Positions 38,884 to 48,754 of a stretch of 64,000 nt of DNA are shown piece after piece. A model generated the notes under the pieces. It was not told the origin of the DNA. It saw nothing but the letters and a program-made list of their open reading frames with translations, and searched no databases. The stretch is from Pseudomonadota bacterium (GTDB lineage Bacteria > Desulfobacterota > Binatia > Binatales > Binataceae): the NCBI GenBank assembly GCA_021323945.1, contig JAJPKA010000006.1, positions 52,391 to 116,390 of the forward strand. Reading direction: 5' to 3'. The number at the start of each line of letters is the position of its first letter. Within the stretch, counting starts at the first letter, position 1. The position numbers were made by a program, and so were the translations under genes.

Positions 38884-39265
38884 AGCAGCGGAAAAATGCC
38901 GGGCACCGGTGGACGCCGCCTGACAAAAGCAAGCCTTAACACAACCATTAAGATAAAGCTGTGAAGGGGCTCGACGTTTGATTTTCCCGCGTCCGGGTTG
39001 CAGGATTCAGTTCTCCTTCTATCTTATGTCGATTACTGACTTGAGGCTCCGGCTTCTCGCATTGGTCACCCAGGCTCCTCCGCCGTTTGCCAGGGTCGAA
39101 GCCTTGTCCAGGATCAAAGGCTCTGAGCGCTTGGGAAGCCATCTCTAAGCTGTCAAACAGCCCTGTCCACGGGTTTTATCACACCGTCGAAGCGAATCCC
39201 TTATTTGTTTCGGATGTAGTGACCTGTATGAACCCACCCTTGAATGTGATTAGAGAAAAGTATCG
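38884..39265. other. Intergenic stretch of about 380 bp without recognised gene
   Basis: No frame with recognisable content and no structured RNA was found. It should hold the promoter of the SDR gene at 39266. Confidence 0.4.
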
Positions 39266-40054
39266 GTGAACCGGACGGCAATGAGCATGGCGTTCCAATT
39301 GAACGGTAAAGTGGCAGTTGTAACTGGTGGCAACAGGGGCATTGGGAGAGCCATCGCGCTCGGGTTCGTTCACGCAGGTGCTGCTGTCGCCATCATGGCA
39401 CGTGACAACGTCCGCAATGCTTCGACTCTGGACGAGCTCAAAGCCCAAGGCGGTCAGGCAATCGCGTTGAGCGTTGATGTGTCGCGCCGAGAAGCTTTAA
39501 AACCCGCCTTGGACGAAGTTGAAAGTCGTCTGGGTCCCATTGATATCCTAGTGAACAATGCCGCTTTCGCAGTGTTGAAGGGGCTGCTCGATCATACGGA
39601 AGAAGATTGGGATTCAGTCCTGGCAACCGATTTGACCGCTTGTTTTCTCCTGTCCAAATATGCAGCCCAGTCGATGATCCGTCGGGGCAACGGCGGCAAG
39701 ATTATTAACGTCGCGAGCATCGCCGGGTTCAAGGGCACCGCGATATTCCCCTCGTATGCCATCAGCAAAGGCGGCCTGCTGCAATTGACCCGTTGTCTCG
39801 CAATTGAACTGGCACCGTATCGAATCCAGGTAAATTCCCTGGCGCCGGGTTGGACTGCGACTGAAATGACGGCCTGGATCCGGACTGACCCTCGATATGA
39901 GGAGCTTTATAAGGAGATGGTCACGCGCACTCCGGCGGGTCGCTTTGCCGCACCGGAGGAAATTGTCGGAGCCGCGGTATTTTTGGCCTCTTCCGCCTCA
40001 GACTTCATGACAGGGGCAGATCTCGTCGTCGACGGCGGGTTTTTCGTAAGATAA
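39266..40054 (+). CDS. SDR-family oxidoreductase
   Basis: A classical 262-aa short-chain dehydrogenase: VTGGNRGIGRAIAL (cofactor loop), NNAAF, NVASIAGFKG with the catalytic Ser, YAISK (Tyr-x3-Lys), and the C-terminal SDFMTGADLVVDGGFF. It is close to 3-oxoacyl-ACP reductase and gluconate 5-dehydrogenase-like members. The GTG start at 39266 is one option; ATG codons at 39281 and 39287 are also possible and give the more usual MAFQLNGK opening. Confidence 0.9.
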   Translation: MNRTAMSMAFQLNGKVAVVTGGNRGIGRAIALGFVHAGAAVAIMARDNVRNASTLDELKAQGGQAIALSVDVSRREALKPALDEVESRLGPIDILVNNAAFAVLKGLLDHTEEDWDSVLATDLTACFLLSKYAAQSMIRRGNGGKIINVASIAGFKGTAIFPSYAISKGGLLQLTRCLAIELAPYRIQVNSLAPGWTATEMTAWIRTDPRYEELYKEMVTRTPAGRFAAPEEIVGAAVFLASSASDFMTGADLVVDGGFFVR

Positions 40055-40159
40055 CAGCCGCTTTTTCACCTCATCCCGCGCGTATCCGCTACCTTCCATC
40101 GGCCCGCCGACGATGAGAGCAGCTGTCCGAAGCAGACTACACGCGGGAATGATCGAGGC

Positions 40160-41275
40160 TCAGTTCAACGTTACTCCATACAGACGCAGCACATTCTCGC
40201 CGGCAATGGCGCGTTTATCCTGTTCATTGACCGAATTTATTTCCCTTTCGATAAACTCACGCGAATGCGGCCAGGGCGAGTCGGTATGAGGATAGTCCGA
40301 CGACCACATGAGCTTGTCACGCCCGTATTTGTCGGCAGTGAAGCCCACGTTCTCGGTTTCGAACTGGAACGTCGCCCACACCTGGCGCTTCATGTATTCG
40401 CTCGGCTTCATCGGAAGGGGAGTGCTGTCTTCGAAATAACGCAGCCGGTCATAGGCGTGGTCGAGGCGATAGCAGAAGTGAGGCAACCACGAAATGTCAT
40501 TTTCCGCGGAGACCAGTTTGAGGCGCGGAAATCGCTCGAGGACCCCGCCCAGTATTAGATCGGCGAAAGAAAGTTGGATCTCATGTGGCAACGTCATGTA
40601 ACCACGCAGGACGTGACGGCGGCTAAATCGGGTACCACGCCGGCCAGTCAGAATATGTAACGAAATCGGCATCTCGAGGTCCTGGGCCGCGGCCCAGAAA
40701 CGGTCATAGACCGGGTCACCGTAAGGTCTGTCTTCCGGGGGAGAGCCCCAGATCAAGACTCCACGCAAGCCTTTTTTGGCACACCGCTCGAGTTCCTTTA
40801 CTGCTTCTTCGACATCCTCAAGGGTGATGGTACCAGTGCCAATCAACCTGGTGGGATTGTAACTGCAATATTCCGCCGCCCAGTCGTTGAAAGCCCGGAA
40901 GCAAGCGCTACGCAAGCCTGGATCGTCAAGGCCGAACAGCAACATACCCATCGAGGTATAGAGAATTTCAGCACTGACGCCGTCGCGGTCCTGTTCCTTG
41001 AGCCGTTCAGCGGGGTCCCAGACACTACCCGGCGCCGCCTCAAACCCGCGTTTTAGGTGCTGTGGCAACTCTTCGGCACTCTTGCCCGAGCCGAAAAACC
41101 CGGCGACCGCCACTGGCTGAATGTTCTCACAGACGAAGAATTCGCCCTCTCGGTTTTTATAGTTCTTGACGGTATGAGGAGCGTGATCGCGGAAACGCTG
41201 ATCAATCCGCTCTGACCACATGTTAGGTGGTTCAACGAAGTGGGAATCCGCTGAGACGATCCGGTAGTCCGCCAT
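40160..41275 (-). CDS. Amidohydrolase-2 family metal-dependent hydrolase/decarboxylase
   Basis: A 371-aa TIM-barrel amidohydrolase 2 protein. It opens with IVSADSHFVEPPNMW (the D-x-H metal site), contains the ISLHILTGRRG strand, and ends with VSAENDISWLPHF and MWSSDYPHTDSPWPHSREFI, where Asp of SDYPH is a metal ligand. The family includes ACMS and gamma-resorcylate decarboxylases and amide hydrolases, so the reaction is open. It is followed upstream on the same strand by an LLM oxidoreductase gene with 76 bp between them. Confidence 0.88.
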   Translation of the reverse strand: MADYRIVSADSHFVEPPNMWSERIDQRFRDHAPHTVKNYKNREGEFFVCENIQPVAVAGFFGSGKSAEELPQHLKRGFEAAPGSVWDPAERLKEQDRDGVSAEILYTSMGMLLFGLDDPGLRSACFRAFNDWAAEYCSYNPTRLIGTGTITLEDVEEAVKELERCAKKGLRGVLIWGSPPEDRPYGDPVYDRFWAAAQDLEMPISLHILTGRRGTRFSRRHVLRGYMTLPHEIQLSFADLILGGVLERFPRLKLVSAENDISWLPHFCYRLDHAYDRLRYFEDSTPLPMKPSEYMKRQVWATFQFETENVGFTADKYGRDKLMWSSDYPHTDSPWPHSREFIEREINSVNEQDKRAIAGENVLRLYGVTLN

Positions 41276-41351
41276 TGCCCTTACCTCCTTGGAGTACTGA
41301 CTCAGTTGTGCAAAACAGCCGCCATCCGTGTCAACGACGGAGATGAGCGAC

Positions 41352-42437
41352 TCAAGCCCGCACTAAGGGCATCACCAGCTCAGCGAAATCACGAAATACT
41401 TTACGTTGAAAATCAGCTGGCGGCAGCAAACAAACGCCGGTGATCCCAACTCGCTCGTATTGATGGAGTTGCTCGACAATCTCCTCGGGCGTACCCACCA
41501 AGCAAGTTGCCTTTATCGCCTCGGGCGTAACAAATTTACGCTCCGCGGGCTGTAGAAACGTGCAATGACCATCGTGAATCTGTCGGAAGCGCTTGTCGGG
41601 AGGCAGACTGAAATCCTCCACCCGCGCGATGTATTCCTCCCATTTGTTGGCGAAGTATGGCGGTATCAGCTCTGGTCGCTGCCCGAGATCCTTCCAGATT
41701 TCGTAGGCGAAATGCAGAATCGCGGTGACCATCGAGCCGGTCTCATCGATGACACGATCGTCGGTGAGCTTCTCCCCCGGCCTGAGGACGCAGCCTCCAA
41801 CCAAGGCGGTGGCCGGAAAGGGCTGCGGCAAAGTGCGGCCCGCCTGGCGCGCCCCCTCTTGAATTAAGCTCAGCTGTCTCGTTACCTCGGAAGGCGAACC
41901 CACCACGGTTACCCATCCGTCGCCGTAGGCCCCTACCACCTGACAGGCCATCGGACCGTTGGCGGCCACGTAGATCGGGATTGGCTGCTCCAAATTGATG
42001 AAATGCCGATCGCGATGAAGAAACTGAATTTCGCGCGTACGGCCGCCGTAGGTGTATTCGACCGCCTCGCCTCTGAGCAGTGCTCGGACCACCCTGAGGT
42101 ACTCGCGAAAGTCTTTGATCCGCATCGGATGCTGCCCCATCACTCGCATCGCGGTGTGGCCCGTGCCGATACCGAGGAAGACCCGGCCAGGCGCGAGCTG
42201 ATTGATGGTGGCAATAGAATGGGCTGTAACGGGCGCAATCCGCGTCCCGGGAATTGCCACCCCGGTACCGATCTTGATCCGGCGAGTTGCCTGGGCCGCC
42301 AGCGCCATGACTGCGTAGCAATCCGACCAGATCATCTGCGAATCAGGAACCCAGGCGCTGTCGTAGCCCAGCTCTTCGGCGTATCGGATCAGATCCCACT
42401 TGTTAATATGCGTATCAAAGCAAATACCGAATTCCAT
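41352..42437 (-). CDS. LLM-class flavin-dependent oxidoreductase
   Basis: The 361-aa protein has the bacterial luciferase-like TIM barrel: LGYDSAWVPDSQMIW, TRRIKIGTGVAIPGTRIAP, LAPGRVFLGIGTGHTAMR and IPIYVAANGPMACQVVGAYGDGWV. It would use FMN or F420 for oxygenation or hydride transfer. Its overall pattern fits the F420-type methylene-tetrahydromethanopterin reductase-like/TIGR03617-type groups, but the cofactor is not proven. Neighbours are an amidohydrolase, a CoA transferase and another LLM protein. Confidence 0.87.
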   Translation of the reverse strand: MEFGICFDTHINKWDLIRYAEELGYDSAWVPDSQMIWSDCYAVMALAAQATRRIKIGTGVAIPGTRIAPVTAHSIATINQLAPGRVFLGIGTGHTAMRVMGQHPMRIKDFREYLRVVRALLRGEAVEYTYGGRTREIQFLHRDRHFINLEQPIPIYVAANGPMACQVVGAYGDGWVTVVGSPSEVTRQLSLIQEGARQAGRTLPQPFPATALVGGCVLRPGEKLTDDRVIDETGSMVTAILHFAYEIWKDLGQRPELIPPYFANKWEEYIARVEDFSLPPDKRFRQIHDGHCTFLQPAERKFVTPEAIKATCLVGTPEEIVEQLHQYERVGITGVCLLPPADFQRKVFRDFAELVMPLVRA

Positions 42438-42503
42438 TTTCGTTACCGTCGCCAGCCGTAACTGCCGCTTTAGCCGTTAACCCTGAAGCGAGCCAACGAA
42501 TTT

Positions 42504-43733
42504 CTAGATGACACCCTCAGCGCGCAACTGCTCTATTTCATCATCACTGTGCCCCAATTCCCTGAGGATTTCGTGCGTATGCTCTCCCAACAAGGGTGAC
42601 GATTTGATCTCGACCGGACTGTCCGACAGGACCAGCGGACACCCAACGGTCTTGAAACTGCCGCGCTCGCGATGCTCGACGGTTACGATCATGCCGCGCG
42701 CGGCGAGCGACTCGTCCTCGATCAAATCCTTAGTCGACATTACCGGGCCGCACGGGACGTCGGCCTCCATCAGCGCCCGCATCACCTCATATTTCGAGCG
42801 TTGCATGGTCCACTGCTCGACTATGCCGAACACCTCATCCAGATGAGTGAGACGGGCCTCAGGCGTGCTGAACGCAGGGTCGTCCGCCAGCTCTGGACGG
42901 CCAATCAAGGTTGCCAGAGCGGGCCAAATCTGCGGTTGGATAATCACATAGCAGTAATCATTGGGACCGCCGGGTCGGCAACGCAACGCAGCACCCGGCT
43001 GCCCACCGCCAGAGGCATTGCCTGAACGCGGCACTTCATCACCGAAGGTGCGGTTCGGGTATTCCGGCAGCGGCCCGCGTTGTAGGCGTTGCTGGTCGCG
43101 GATCTTGACACGGCAGAGATTAAGAACCGCGTCCTGCATCGCTATCTCAACGCGCTGCCCGCGGCCGGTATGGGTCCGTTGATAAAGCGCAGCCAGGATT
43201 CCAGCGACCGCATGAATCCCGCTGCCCGAGTCGCCAATCTGGGCGCCTGTGCTGGTGGGAGGACCGTCCTCGAACCCGGTCGTGCTCATGGCCCCGCCCA
43301 TTGCCTGAGCAATGGTCTCGTAGGCTTTGCAGTGTAAGTACGGTCCCGGACCGAACCCTTTGATCGAAGCGTAGATAATACGAGGATTGATTTGCCGAAT
43401 GCGCTCCCAGGAAAAACCCTGGCGATCCAGAACGCCCGGGCCAAAATTTTCGACCAGCACGTCCGAAAGTGCGATTAACTGGGTCAGAATCTCTTTGCCC
43501 TTGTCGGCTTTAAGATTGAGAGTCAAGCTTCGTTTGTTGCAGTTAAGCATGGTGAAATACAAGCTATCGACATCGGGCAAATCTCGCAGTTGCGAACGCG
43601 TGATATCACCGCGTCCGGGTAATTCAATCTTGATAACGTCGGCACCCAGCCAAGCCAGAATCTGCGTACAACTCGGACCCGCTTGAACGTGGCTCAAATC
43701 CAGCACTCGAACCCCGGCCAATGCTTTATCCAT
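42504..43733 (-). CDS. CaiB/BaiF-type (class III) CoA transferase
   Basis: Transfers CoA between carboxylic acids without free CoA. The protein opens with [33 protein letters not shown] (in part, residues 4-36), carries the catalytic aspartate in [17 protein letters not shown] (the D of IGDSGSG), and ends with [23 protein letters not shown] moved the start to 43733 (AGAGAAGGTTCG precedes ATG) giving about 409 aa. It lies within the catabolic island. Confidence 0.9.
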   Translation of the reverse strand: MDKALAGVRVLDLSHVQAGPSCTQILAWLGADVIKIELPGRGDITRSQLRDLPDVDSLYFTMLNCNKRSLTLNLKADKGKEILTQLIALSDVLVENFGPGVLDRQGFSWERIRQINPRIIYASIKGFGPGPYLHCKAYETIAQAMGGAMSTTGFEDGPPTSTGAQIGDSGSGIHAVAGILAALYQRTHTGRGQRVEIAMQDAVLNLCRVKIRDQQRLQRGPLPEYPNRTFGDEVPRSGNASGGGQPGAALRCRPGGPNDYCYVIIQPQIWPALATLIGRPELADDPAFSTPEARLTHLDEVFGIVEQWTMQRSKYEVMRALMEADVPCGPVMSTKDLIEDESLAARGMIVTVEHRERGSFKTVGCPLVLSDSPVEIKSSPLLGEHTHEILRELGHSDDEIEQLRAEGVI

Positions 43734-43965
43734 CGAACCTTCTCTCTCATCAGGCAACAGATTAGCCAAGCGATCGAAATTATATTGCCCATCACTGCGC
43801 CAGGGGCAAATTGGTGGAAATCCTAGGCCACCACCTCGTGGGTACCGAGGTTAACGGCCGTAACCAAAGTGATCGCGCGGACGCTTGGATGGCGAGACCG
43901 CGGCTGATCGAGCATCGAGAAGTGAAAAATCACAACCAGCGCAAAGCCGGCCCATGGACATACTC

Positions 43966-45015
43966 TCAAGCGAATGCCGGCATTACATATTTCGCGAACC
44001 GTTCGAGGGAGCGCATCACGTAAGCGTGCGGCTCGCCTCCTTGCGCGACTTCCAGGATTAGGTAGGTAGCGCCATAAAATTCCCGCGACCAACGTATCCT
44101 TTCGATTAAGGTTTCGGGTTCACCGATCAGCAGGACTCGCATCGCATCAAGTTCCTCGTAGCTGTAGCGGCTAAAACCCACGCCACGTTTGTAACGCTCG
44201 TAAGTGGCCGACACATGCGCACTGCGGCGATCGAGCGCTTCAAAGAACCTATAATACTGCAACGCGTGCATACCGCCGTGCTCTCGCGCCTCCTGCCATG
44301 AATCGCCGCAATACATCTGGTAGACGCCGGCAATCTCCCGCGTGGCGGGGTCGTAACCACTGTTACGCAAGGCGTCGCGGTAAATAGCAATATTGGCCTT
44401 GACCATCTCTGGTGCTGGAATGAAAAACGCTGTGCCTAAATGGTGTCCCCGTTTACCGGCCCACTCGTAGCTTTCGGGCGTGATCGCACCTGAGGCAAAA
44501 ATTGGAGGGTGTGGTTTCTGCAGCGGCTTGGGAAAGAAGGAATAATCCTCGAGCTGCCAAAACGCGCCGCGAAAAGAAAAGACACCGTCTGAGGTCCAAG
44601 CCTTAACGATGAGGTCCGCGCCTTCGCGATATCGGTCGTGACTCTCGTCGGGATTAACTCCAAAAAGTTGATACGAGTAGTTCAAAAAACCGCGTCCAAT
44701 CCCGTATTCGAGCCGTCCCCCGCTTAATACGTCCAGCATCGCGTATTCCTCAGCGAGGCGTAATGGATGGTTGAGCGGGATGAGTGATACTCCTGTGCCA
44801 ACCTTGATACGCTTGGTTCGCGCGGCAGCTGCCATCGCGATCACCGCAGGCGCGCCGAAAGAATAACCAGAGTAATGATGCTCGCCGAACCAAACCGCAT
44901 GATAACCGAGTTCTTCGGCGTACTGAGCTTCCTCGAGAATATCACTGTAATATCGTAAGGCAGAGCCGTGAACCTCAGGATAGTAATCTGTGTTATAAAG
45001 TAGGCCAAACTTCAT
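43966..45015 (-). CDS. LLM-class flavin-dependent oxidoreductase
   Basis: A second luciferase-like TIM-barrel oxidoreductase, 349 aa, in the MKFGLLYNTDYYPEVHG... form. It shows YHAVWFGEHHYSGYSFG, TKRIKVGTGVSLIPLNHP, GGRLEYGIGRGFLNYSYQLFG and PIFASGAITPESYEWAGKRG. The start at 45015 was chosen because GGGGAGG precedes it. It resembles the EHHF-type flavin monooxygenase group (WFGEHHY) rather than the F420-type first paralogue, so the two LLM proteins may do different steps. Confidence 0.88.
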   Translation of the reverse strand: MKFGLLYNTDYYPEVHGSALRYYSDILEEAQYAEELGYHAVWFGEHHYSGYSFGAPAVIAMAAAARTKRIKVGTGVSLIPLNHPLRLAEEYAMLDVLSGGRLEYGIGRGFLNYSYQLFGVNPDESHDRYREGADLIVKAWTSDGVFSFRGAFWQLEDYSFFPKPLQKPHPPIFASGAITPESYEWAGKRGHHLGTAFFIPAPEMVKANIAIYRDALRNSGYDPATREIAGVYQMYCGDSWQEAREHGGMHALQYYRFFEALDRRSAHVSATYERYKRGVGFSRYSYEELDAMRVLLIGEPETLIERIRWSREFYGATYLILEVAQGGEPHAYVMRSLERFAKYVMPAFA

Positions 45016-45147
45016 TTTTGCCTCCCCGTGGACCTGCGCCTTGCCTTTTAACATGTCTCGGTACAGTAAGCCCAACCCATCGGAAACCTCACAATCGCGA
45101 GCTACGCCACCGTCAACGATTATTCTGGGAAACCTGCGAGGAAGACT

Positions 45148-46347
45148 ATGTACGATCTGTTAATCAAAGGTGGCCGAGTTGTAGACCCATCGGTCGGCCT
45201 GTGCGGCAACCTTGACATCGGTATTCAGCAAGAAAAGATCGCCACCATCGAGCCCGATGTGGCACCAGAGATGGCGCGCCGCGTCGTCGCGGTACCGGGG
45301 ACGATCGTCACCCCGGGCCTCATCGACCTCCATGCCCACGTGTTCGAGGGCTTCACCAGATTGGGAGTCCATCCTGACCAGGGAGGGGTCTATGCGGGGG
45401 TCACCACTATCGTCGACGCGGGTAGTGCCGGCTGCGCCACCTTCGGCGGCTTTCCGAAATACATCATCCCGCAATGCCAGACGGAAATTATCCCCTTTTT
45501 GCACATCTGTCAGACGGGCCTGGCGACCATACCTGATATCGTCGCCGAGAGCAGTATCGATTTCGACGGCACTCTGCGGGTTGTCGATCGCTATAAGGGT
45601 CTCATCCGCGGAATCAAAGCACGGATGGTCTCGCCGGCGCTGGAAATATTTGGAATGGAAATGCCCCGACTTGCCAGGCGCGCCGCCCGCGAAAGTGGAA
45701 TAAAGCTGATGGTCCATATCGGCGACACCGAGAAGCGCTATGACCCAACGATTATCCGCCGCCTCCTGCCATTGCTCGAAGCCGGCGATATCCTCACTCA
45801 CTACTTCACCCCTAATCCGGGCGGCGTTATCGATAGCAACGGACGGTTAGTACCGGAAGCTTGGGAGGCTGCCAAAGCGGGGGTGTGGTTTGACACGGCA
45901 CATGGGCAGGCAAATTTCAGTTTCGACATCGGCCGGCGCATTATCGACCAGGGTTTGCTTCCGCACTGCATAAGTACCGATTTGACCATTCCGGGCAGGT
46001 TGCGGACCGTGCACAGCATGACTGAGATGATGACCCGCTTCCTGGCACTTGGATTTACCCTCGAGCAGGTAGTCACCATGTGTACCGCGAATCCCGCTAA
46101 AGCAATCGGGCTGGATGAGCGCCTGGGTAGCTTGAGAGTGGGTAGGCAGGCCGACATTTCAGTCTTGAAAATTGTCGAGGGCGACTGGATCGTTTACGAC
46201 GTCCTCGGGGCGAGCCTGCCCGCTCATCAGGCAGTGCTCCCAGTGTTGACGGTGAAGCGAGGTGAGCTGTTTCGCCCCGAGTGGGGGCCGCGTCCCTGGG
46301 GTTGGGAACCCGATCCGGGACCACTATCTTACAAGACCTGCTGCTGA
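45148..46347 (+). CDS. Dihydroorotase-like amidohydrolase/deacetylase
   Basis: A 399-aa cyclic amidohydrolase-type TIM barrel with H62 and H64 in GLIDLHAHVFEG, a lysine in GIKARMV that may be carbamylated, MVHIGDTEKRYDP and later TDLTIPGRLRT. The two-part beta domain at both termini (MYDLLIKGGRVVDPSVG; RLGSLRVGRQADISVLKI) is typical. It is like the EF_0837/DUF deacetylase group acting on N-acyl or cyclic amides. It is divergent from the LLM gene at 43966 with a 130-bp shared upstream region. Confidence 0.88.
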   Translation: MYDLLIKGGRVVDPSVGLCGNLDIGIQQEKIATIEPDVAPEMARRVVAVPGTIVTPGLIDLHAHVFEGFTRLGVHPDQGGVYAGVTTIVDAGSAGCATFGGFPKYIIPQCQTEIIPFLHICQTGLATIPDIVAESSIDFDGTLRVVDRYKGLIRGIKARMVSPALEIFGMEMPRLARRAARESGIKLMVHIGDTEKRYDPTIIRRLLPLLEAGDILTHYFTPNPGGVIDSNGRLVPEAWEAAKAGVWFDTAHGQANFSFDIGRRIIDQGLLPHCISTDLTIPGRLRTVHSMTEMMTRFLALGFTLEQVVTMCTANPAKAIGLDERLGSLRVGRQADISVLKIVEGDWIVYDVLGASLPAHQAVLPVLTVKRGELFRPEWGPRPWGWEPDPGPLSYKTCC

Positions 46348-46390
46348 CAGGCTTGCTTGACCGGAGCAACGCAGCAGGATGGTAGCTTGA

Positions 46391-47056
46391 GTGATTATCA
46401 TGGCAAAAGCGCCGGTTTATCCCGTATCACGTTCAGGAAAGCCGCCCAAAGCGAAGCGAATCGAAGGTGTTCTGCTCGCCGCCGGGGAGTCTCGGCGGAT
46501 GGGCTTTCCAAAACCGCTCCTGCCGATTAACGGGCAAACCTTTGCGAACCACATCACCACCTCGATGTTGTCCGCGGTCGCGCGTCTGATTATCGTTTTA
46601 GGTGCGCACCGTGATGCCGTGGCGGCCGCCCTTCCAGCGGACGATCGGCTCACCATAGTCGAGAACCACGAGTATCGTCTGGGTCAACTTTCTTCAATTC
46701 GCTGCGCCCTCCGGGCCGTCGCTGCCGACACTGATGCCGTCATCGTGCATTTAGTTGATCATCCGACTGTGCGCGCCACGACCTTTCGCCGCCTGGTCGA
46801 CGAGTACGAGCTATCGCACAGACCGATTCTGGTCGCGCGATACAATGGCCGCGGCGGACACCCGGTGTTATTTGACCGTTCAGTGTTTGCCGAACTGGAC
46901 CGAGCACCATTAGAAATTGGTGCACGAGCAGTGCTGAAAGCGGATCCGACTCGGGTCCTTTACGTAGATTTGGATGATCCTGGGGTCCTGCTAGACCTGG
47001 ATACGCCGGACGATCTGGCGCGAGCGGGTCTTCGCCTGCCCTCGCCGGACTCATAG
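46391..47056 (+). CDS. MocA-like nucleotidyltransferase
   Basis: The 221-aa protein has the GT-A-like nucleotidyltransferase start VLLAAGESRRMGFPKPLLPING with the GxxRMGxPK motif, and further MobA/MocA features (GQLSSIRCALRA; LVDHPTVRATTFRRLV; NGRGGHPVLF; DLDTPDDL). MocA converts molybdopterin to the CTP form used by xanthine dehydrogenase/CO dehydrogenase enzymes. No molybdenum hydroxylase is in the window, so a nearby one or another role in sugar or cofactor nucleotidylation is possible. It lies 43 bp behind the amidohydrolase. Confidence 0.87.
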   Translation: MIIMAKAPVYPVSRSGKPPKAKRIEGVLLAAGESRRMGFPKPLLPINGQTFANHITTSMLSAVARLIIVLGAHRDAVAAALPADDRLTIVENHEYRLGQLSSIRCALRAVAADTDAVIVHLVDHPTVRATTFRRLVDEYELSHRPILVARYNGRGGHPVLFDRSVFAELDRAPLEIGARAVLKADPTRVLYVDLDDPGVLLDLDTPDDLARAGLRLPSPDS

Positions 47057-47066
47057 GGACGTAACC

Positions 47067-47741
47067 TTGTCGTCTTTTCAGCGTATCGATAATTGGGTTA
47101 TGCTGGCGGCCTTGTCTTCAAAGCTAACCGATTGGAGCGAAGCCGATCGGTCGGACGCCGAGCTTATTGCTGAGGCTCGACGCGGCGATACGGCGGCTTT
47201 CGGGGAACTAGCGTCGCGCTATCGCACGCGGGTGGAGCGGTTTTGTCAGCGCTTCTTTTCCGACCGCGAACAGGTGAGTGATCTGGTCCAGGAGAGCTTC
47301 ATCCGAGCCTTCGCTGGCCTTTCCACCTATCGCGCCGAGATGCCGTTTCTCGGCTGGCTCCGAGCGGTCGTCGCCAACGTATGTTATGATGAGCTGCGAC
47401 GGCGCCAACGCAAACCAGAGGAATTAATCGCAGATTTCACCAGCACCGAAGCGAACTGGTTGCAATTGGTCGAACATTCCACCCCCGAAGAGATAGTTGA
47501 AGCGGCCGAGGAACGCCGCGCTGCTCATATGCTCGCTCATCGGCTTCTGGATTCTCTGCGACCCGACGATCGGATGGTGATGGTGTTGAGGGAAAGTGAG
47601 GGATTAAGCGTCGAAGAAGTTGCGCAAGTAATGGGCTGGAGTGAAGCCAAGGTCAAAATACGCGCCTTTCGGGCTCGCCAGTTCCTGCGCAAGCAGGCCG
47701 AATCGATTCTATTTCAGCAGCGGCGAAGCGTTAAAAAATGA
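47067..47741 (+). CDS. ECF-type RNA polymerase sigma factor
   Basis: Region 2 is AFGELASRYRTRVERFCQRF...DLVQESFIRAFAGLSTY with FLGWLRAVVANVCYDELRRR; region 4 is VLRESEGLSVEEVAQVMGWSEAKVKIRAFRARQFLRK. Length 224 aa from a TTG start, or 213 aa from ATG 47100. Its stop overlaps the next ORF by 4 bp (ATGA), which marks an anti-sigma partner. It should direct a small envelope or oxidative stress regulon. Confidence 0.93.
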   Translation: MSSFQRIDNWVMLAALSSKLTDWSEADRSDAELIAEARRGDTAAFGELASRYRTRVERFCQRFFSDREQVSDLVQESFIRAFAGLSTYRAEMPFLGWLRAVVANVCYDELRRRQRKPEELIADFTSTEANWLQLVEHSTPEEIVEAAEERRAAHMLAHRLLDSLRPDDRMVMVLRESEGLSVEEVAQVMGWSEAKVKIRAFRARQFLRKQAESILFQQRRSVKK

Positions 47742-48220
47742 ACTGTTTCAATGCACGGAACGATTTCGTCTCCCTGTGGCAAAAGACCCTGAGCCCGTCC
47801 CGTCGCGCCGAGCTGCTCAGCCATTTGCAGGGGTGCCCGAGTTGCGACCGGTCGTTTCGGGCCTTCGCTCTCACCGCTCCCGTACTGTATTCATTGTCCG
47901 AACCTGATTCAGAACTGGAGCCGACCAGATCAGGTAATCATCGACAGCCTCGGTCGTTGGGCGATCTATCCATGACTCATTTCCCCTTGCTGAGTTCTCG
48001 ACTGAGTCATCTAGTATCCGCCTTAGTAGTGGCTGCAGCGGCTGTGCTTGCAGTGTACTTTGCTGTTCCGTCCCGTACGACCTTCGAGGATGTCATAGCC
48101 TCAGACAACGTCAACGCAGAGATCTCCAGCTACCCAGTTATGGATGGATTGTTAGCCCAGGAATCAGCAACGCCCGTTATTATAACCACGAGCACCGAAG
48201 TCACCGACAACTATCATTGA
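47738..48220 (+). CDS. Anti-sigma factor with zinc-finger motif
   Basis: The 160-aa protein has an N-terminal zinc-binding anti-sigma motif H-x3-C-x2-C (LLSHLQGCPSCDRSF), a membrane helix at about residues 90-110 (LVVAAAAVLAVYFAV), and a short periplasmic tail. This layout fits ZAS-type membrane anti-sigma factors that release their ECF partner after a periplasmic signal. It is coupled to the sigma gene by a 4-bp overlap. Confidence 0.85.
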   Translation: MNCFNARNDFVSLWQKTLSPSRRAELLSHLQGCPSCDRSFRAFALTAPVLYSLSEPDSELEPTRSGNHRQPRSLGDLSMTHFPLLSSRLSHLVSALVVAAAAVLAVYFAVPSRTTFEDVIASDNVNAEISSYPVMDGLLAQESATPVIITTSTEVTDNYH

Positions 48221-48297
48221 GCCGGGTCTGCTTTTGACACTGGAATGCAGTTGGAGAACAACGGCCTGACAGGGCAACCTTAGGCGAGAATCGCTGC

Positions 48298-48693
48298 TTG
48301 CAAGCCAAGAACAGCTTCACCCTTGCGATTGCACTTGTGGTTGGTTTGATACTCGGTTTCGGAAGTGCCACCCTGAGCTACCGTTATGGGTGGCTGCCGC
48401 TCCCGGGCGAGCGTCCTTTTCAACGGATGGCCCGCGTGCTCGAACTGACCCCGACACAATTAGACCAGATCCGTGCCGTCATGCACGAGACGCGGGGCAA
48501 AATCGAGGCTGCGCACGACGCATTCGAACAACAAAGACGTGCGATCTTCTTTGATGCATATCGACGGATACGCGCACTCTTGACTCCAAGTCAACAAAAG
48601 ATCTTCGATGCCCGCTTCGTGCCACCCTCTATCCGCGCTCAGGCACGAGCCGAGCAAGGCGCTGCCCCGATACCGTCTCCCACTGCTCACTAA
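48298..48693 (+). CDS. Spy/CpxP-like periplasmic protein
   Basis: The 131-aa protein has an N-terminal signal anchor (FTLAIALVVGLILGFGSA) followed by a helical region with LELTPTQLDQIRAVMHETRGKIEA and LLTPSQQKIFDARF. The double LTPxQ motif is typical of Spy/CpxP and of heavy-metal sensor CnrX/Zn-resistance-like proteins, which bind misfolded proteins or metals in the periplasm. A TTG start is used, since no ATG lies in frame upstream before the stop. It is 77 bp behind the anti-sigma gene and probably part of the same operon. Confidence 0.77.
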   Translation: MQAKNSFTLAIALVVGLILGFGSATLSYRYGWLPLPGERPFQRMARVLELTPTQLDQIRAVMHETRGKIEAAHDAFEQQRRAIFFDAYRRIRALLTPSQQKIFDARFVPPSIRAQARAEQGAAPIPSPTAH

Positions 48694-48754
48694 GGCCTGC
48701 TCGAAAACATCGCTCATGAAGCTCGAGCCAGGCATCCAGAGCTGCATCGCAGGG

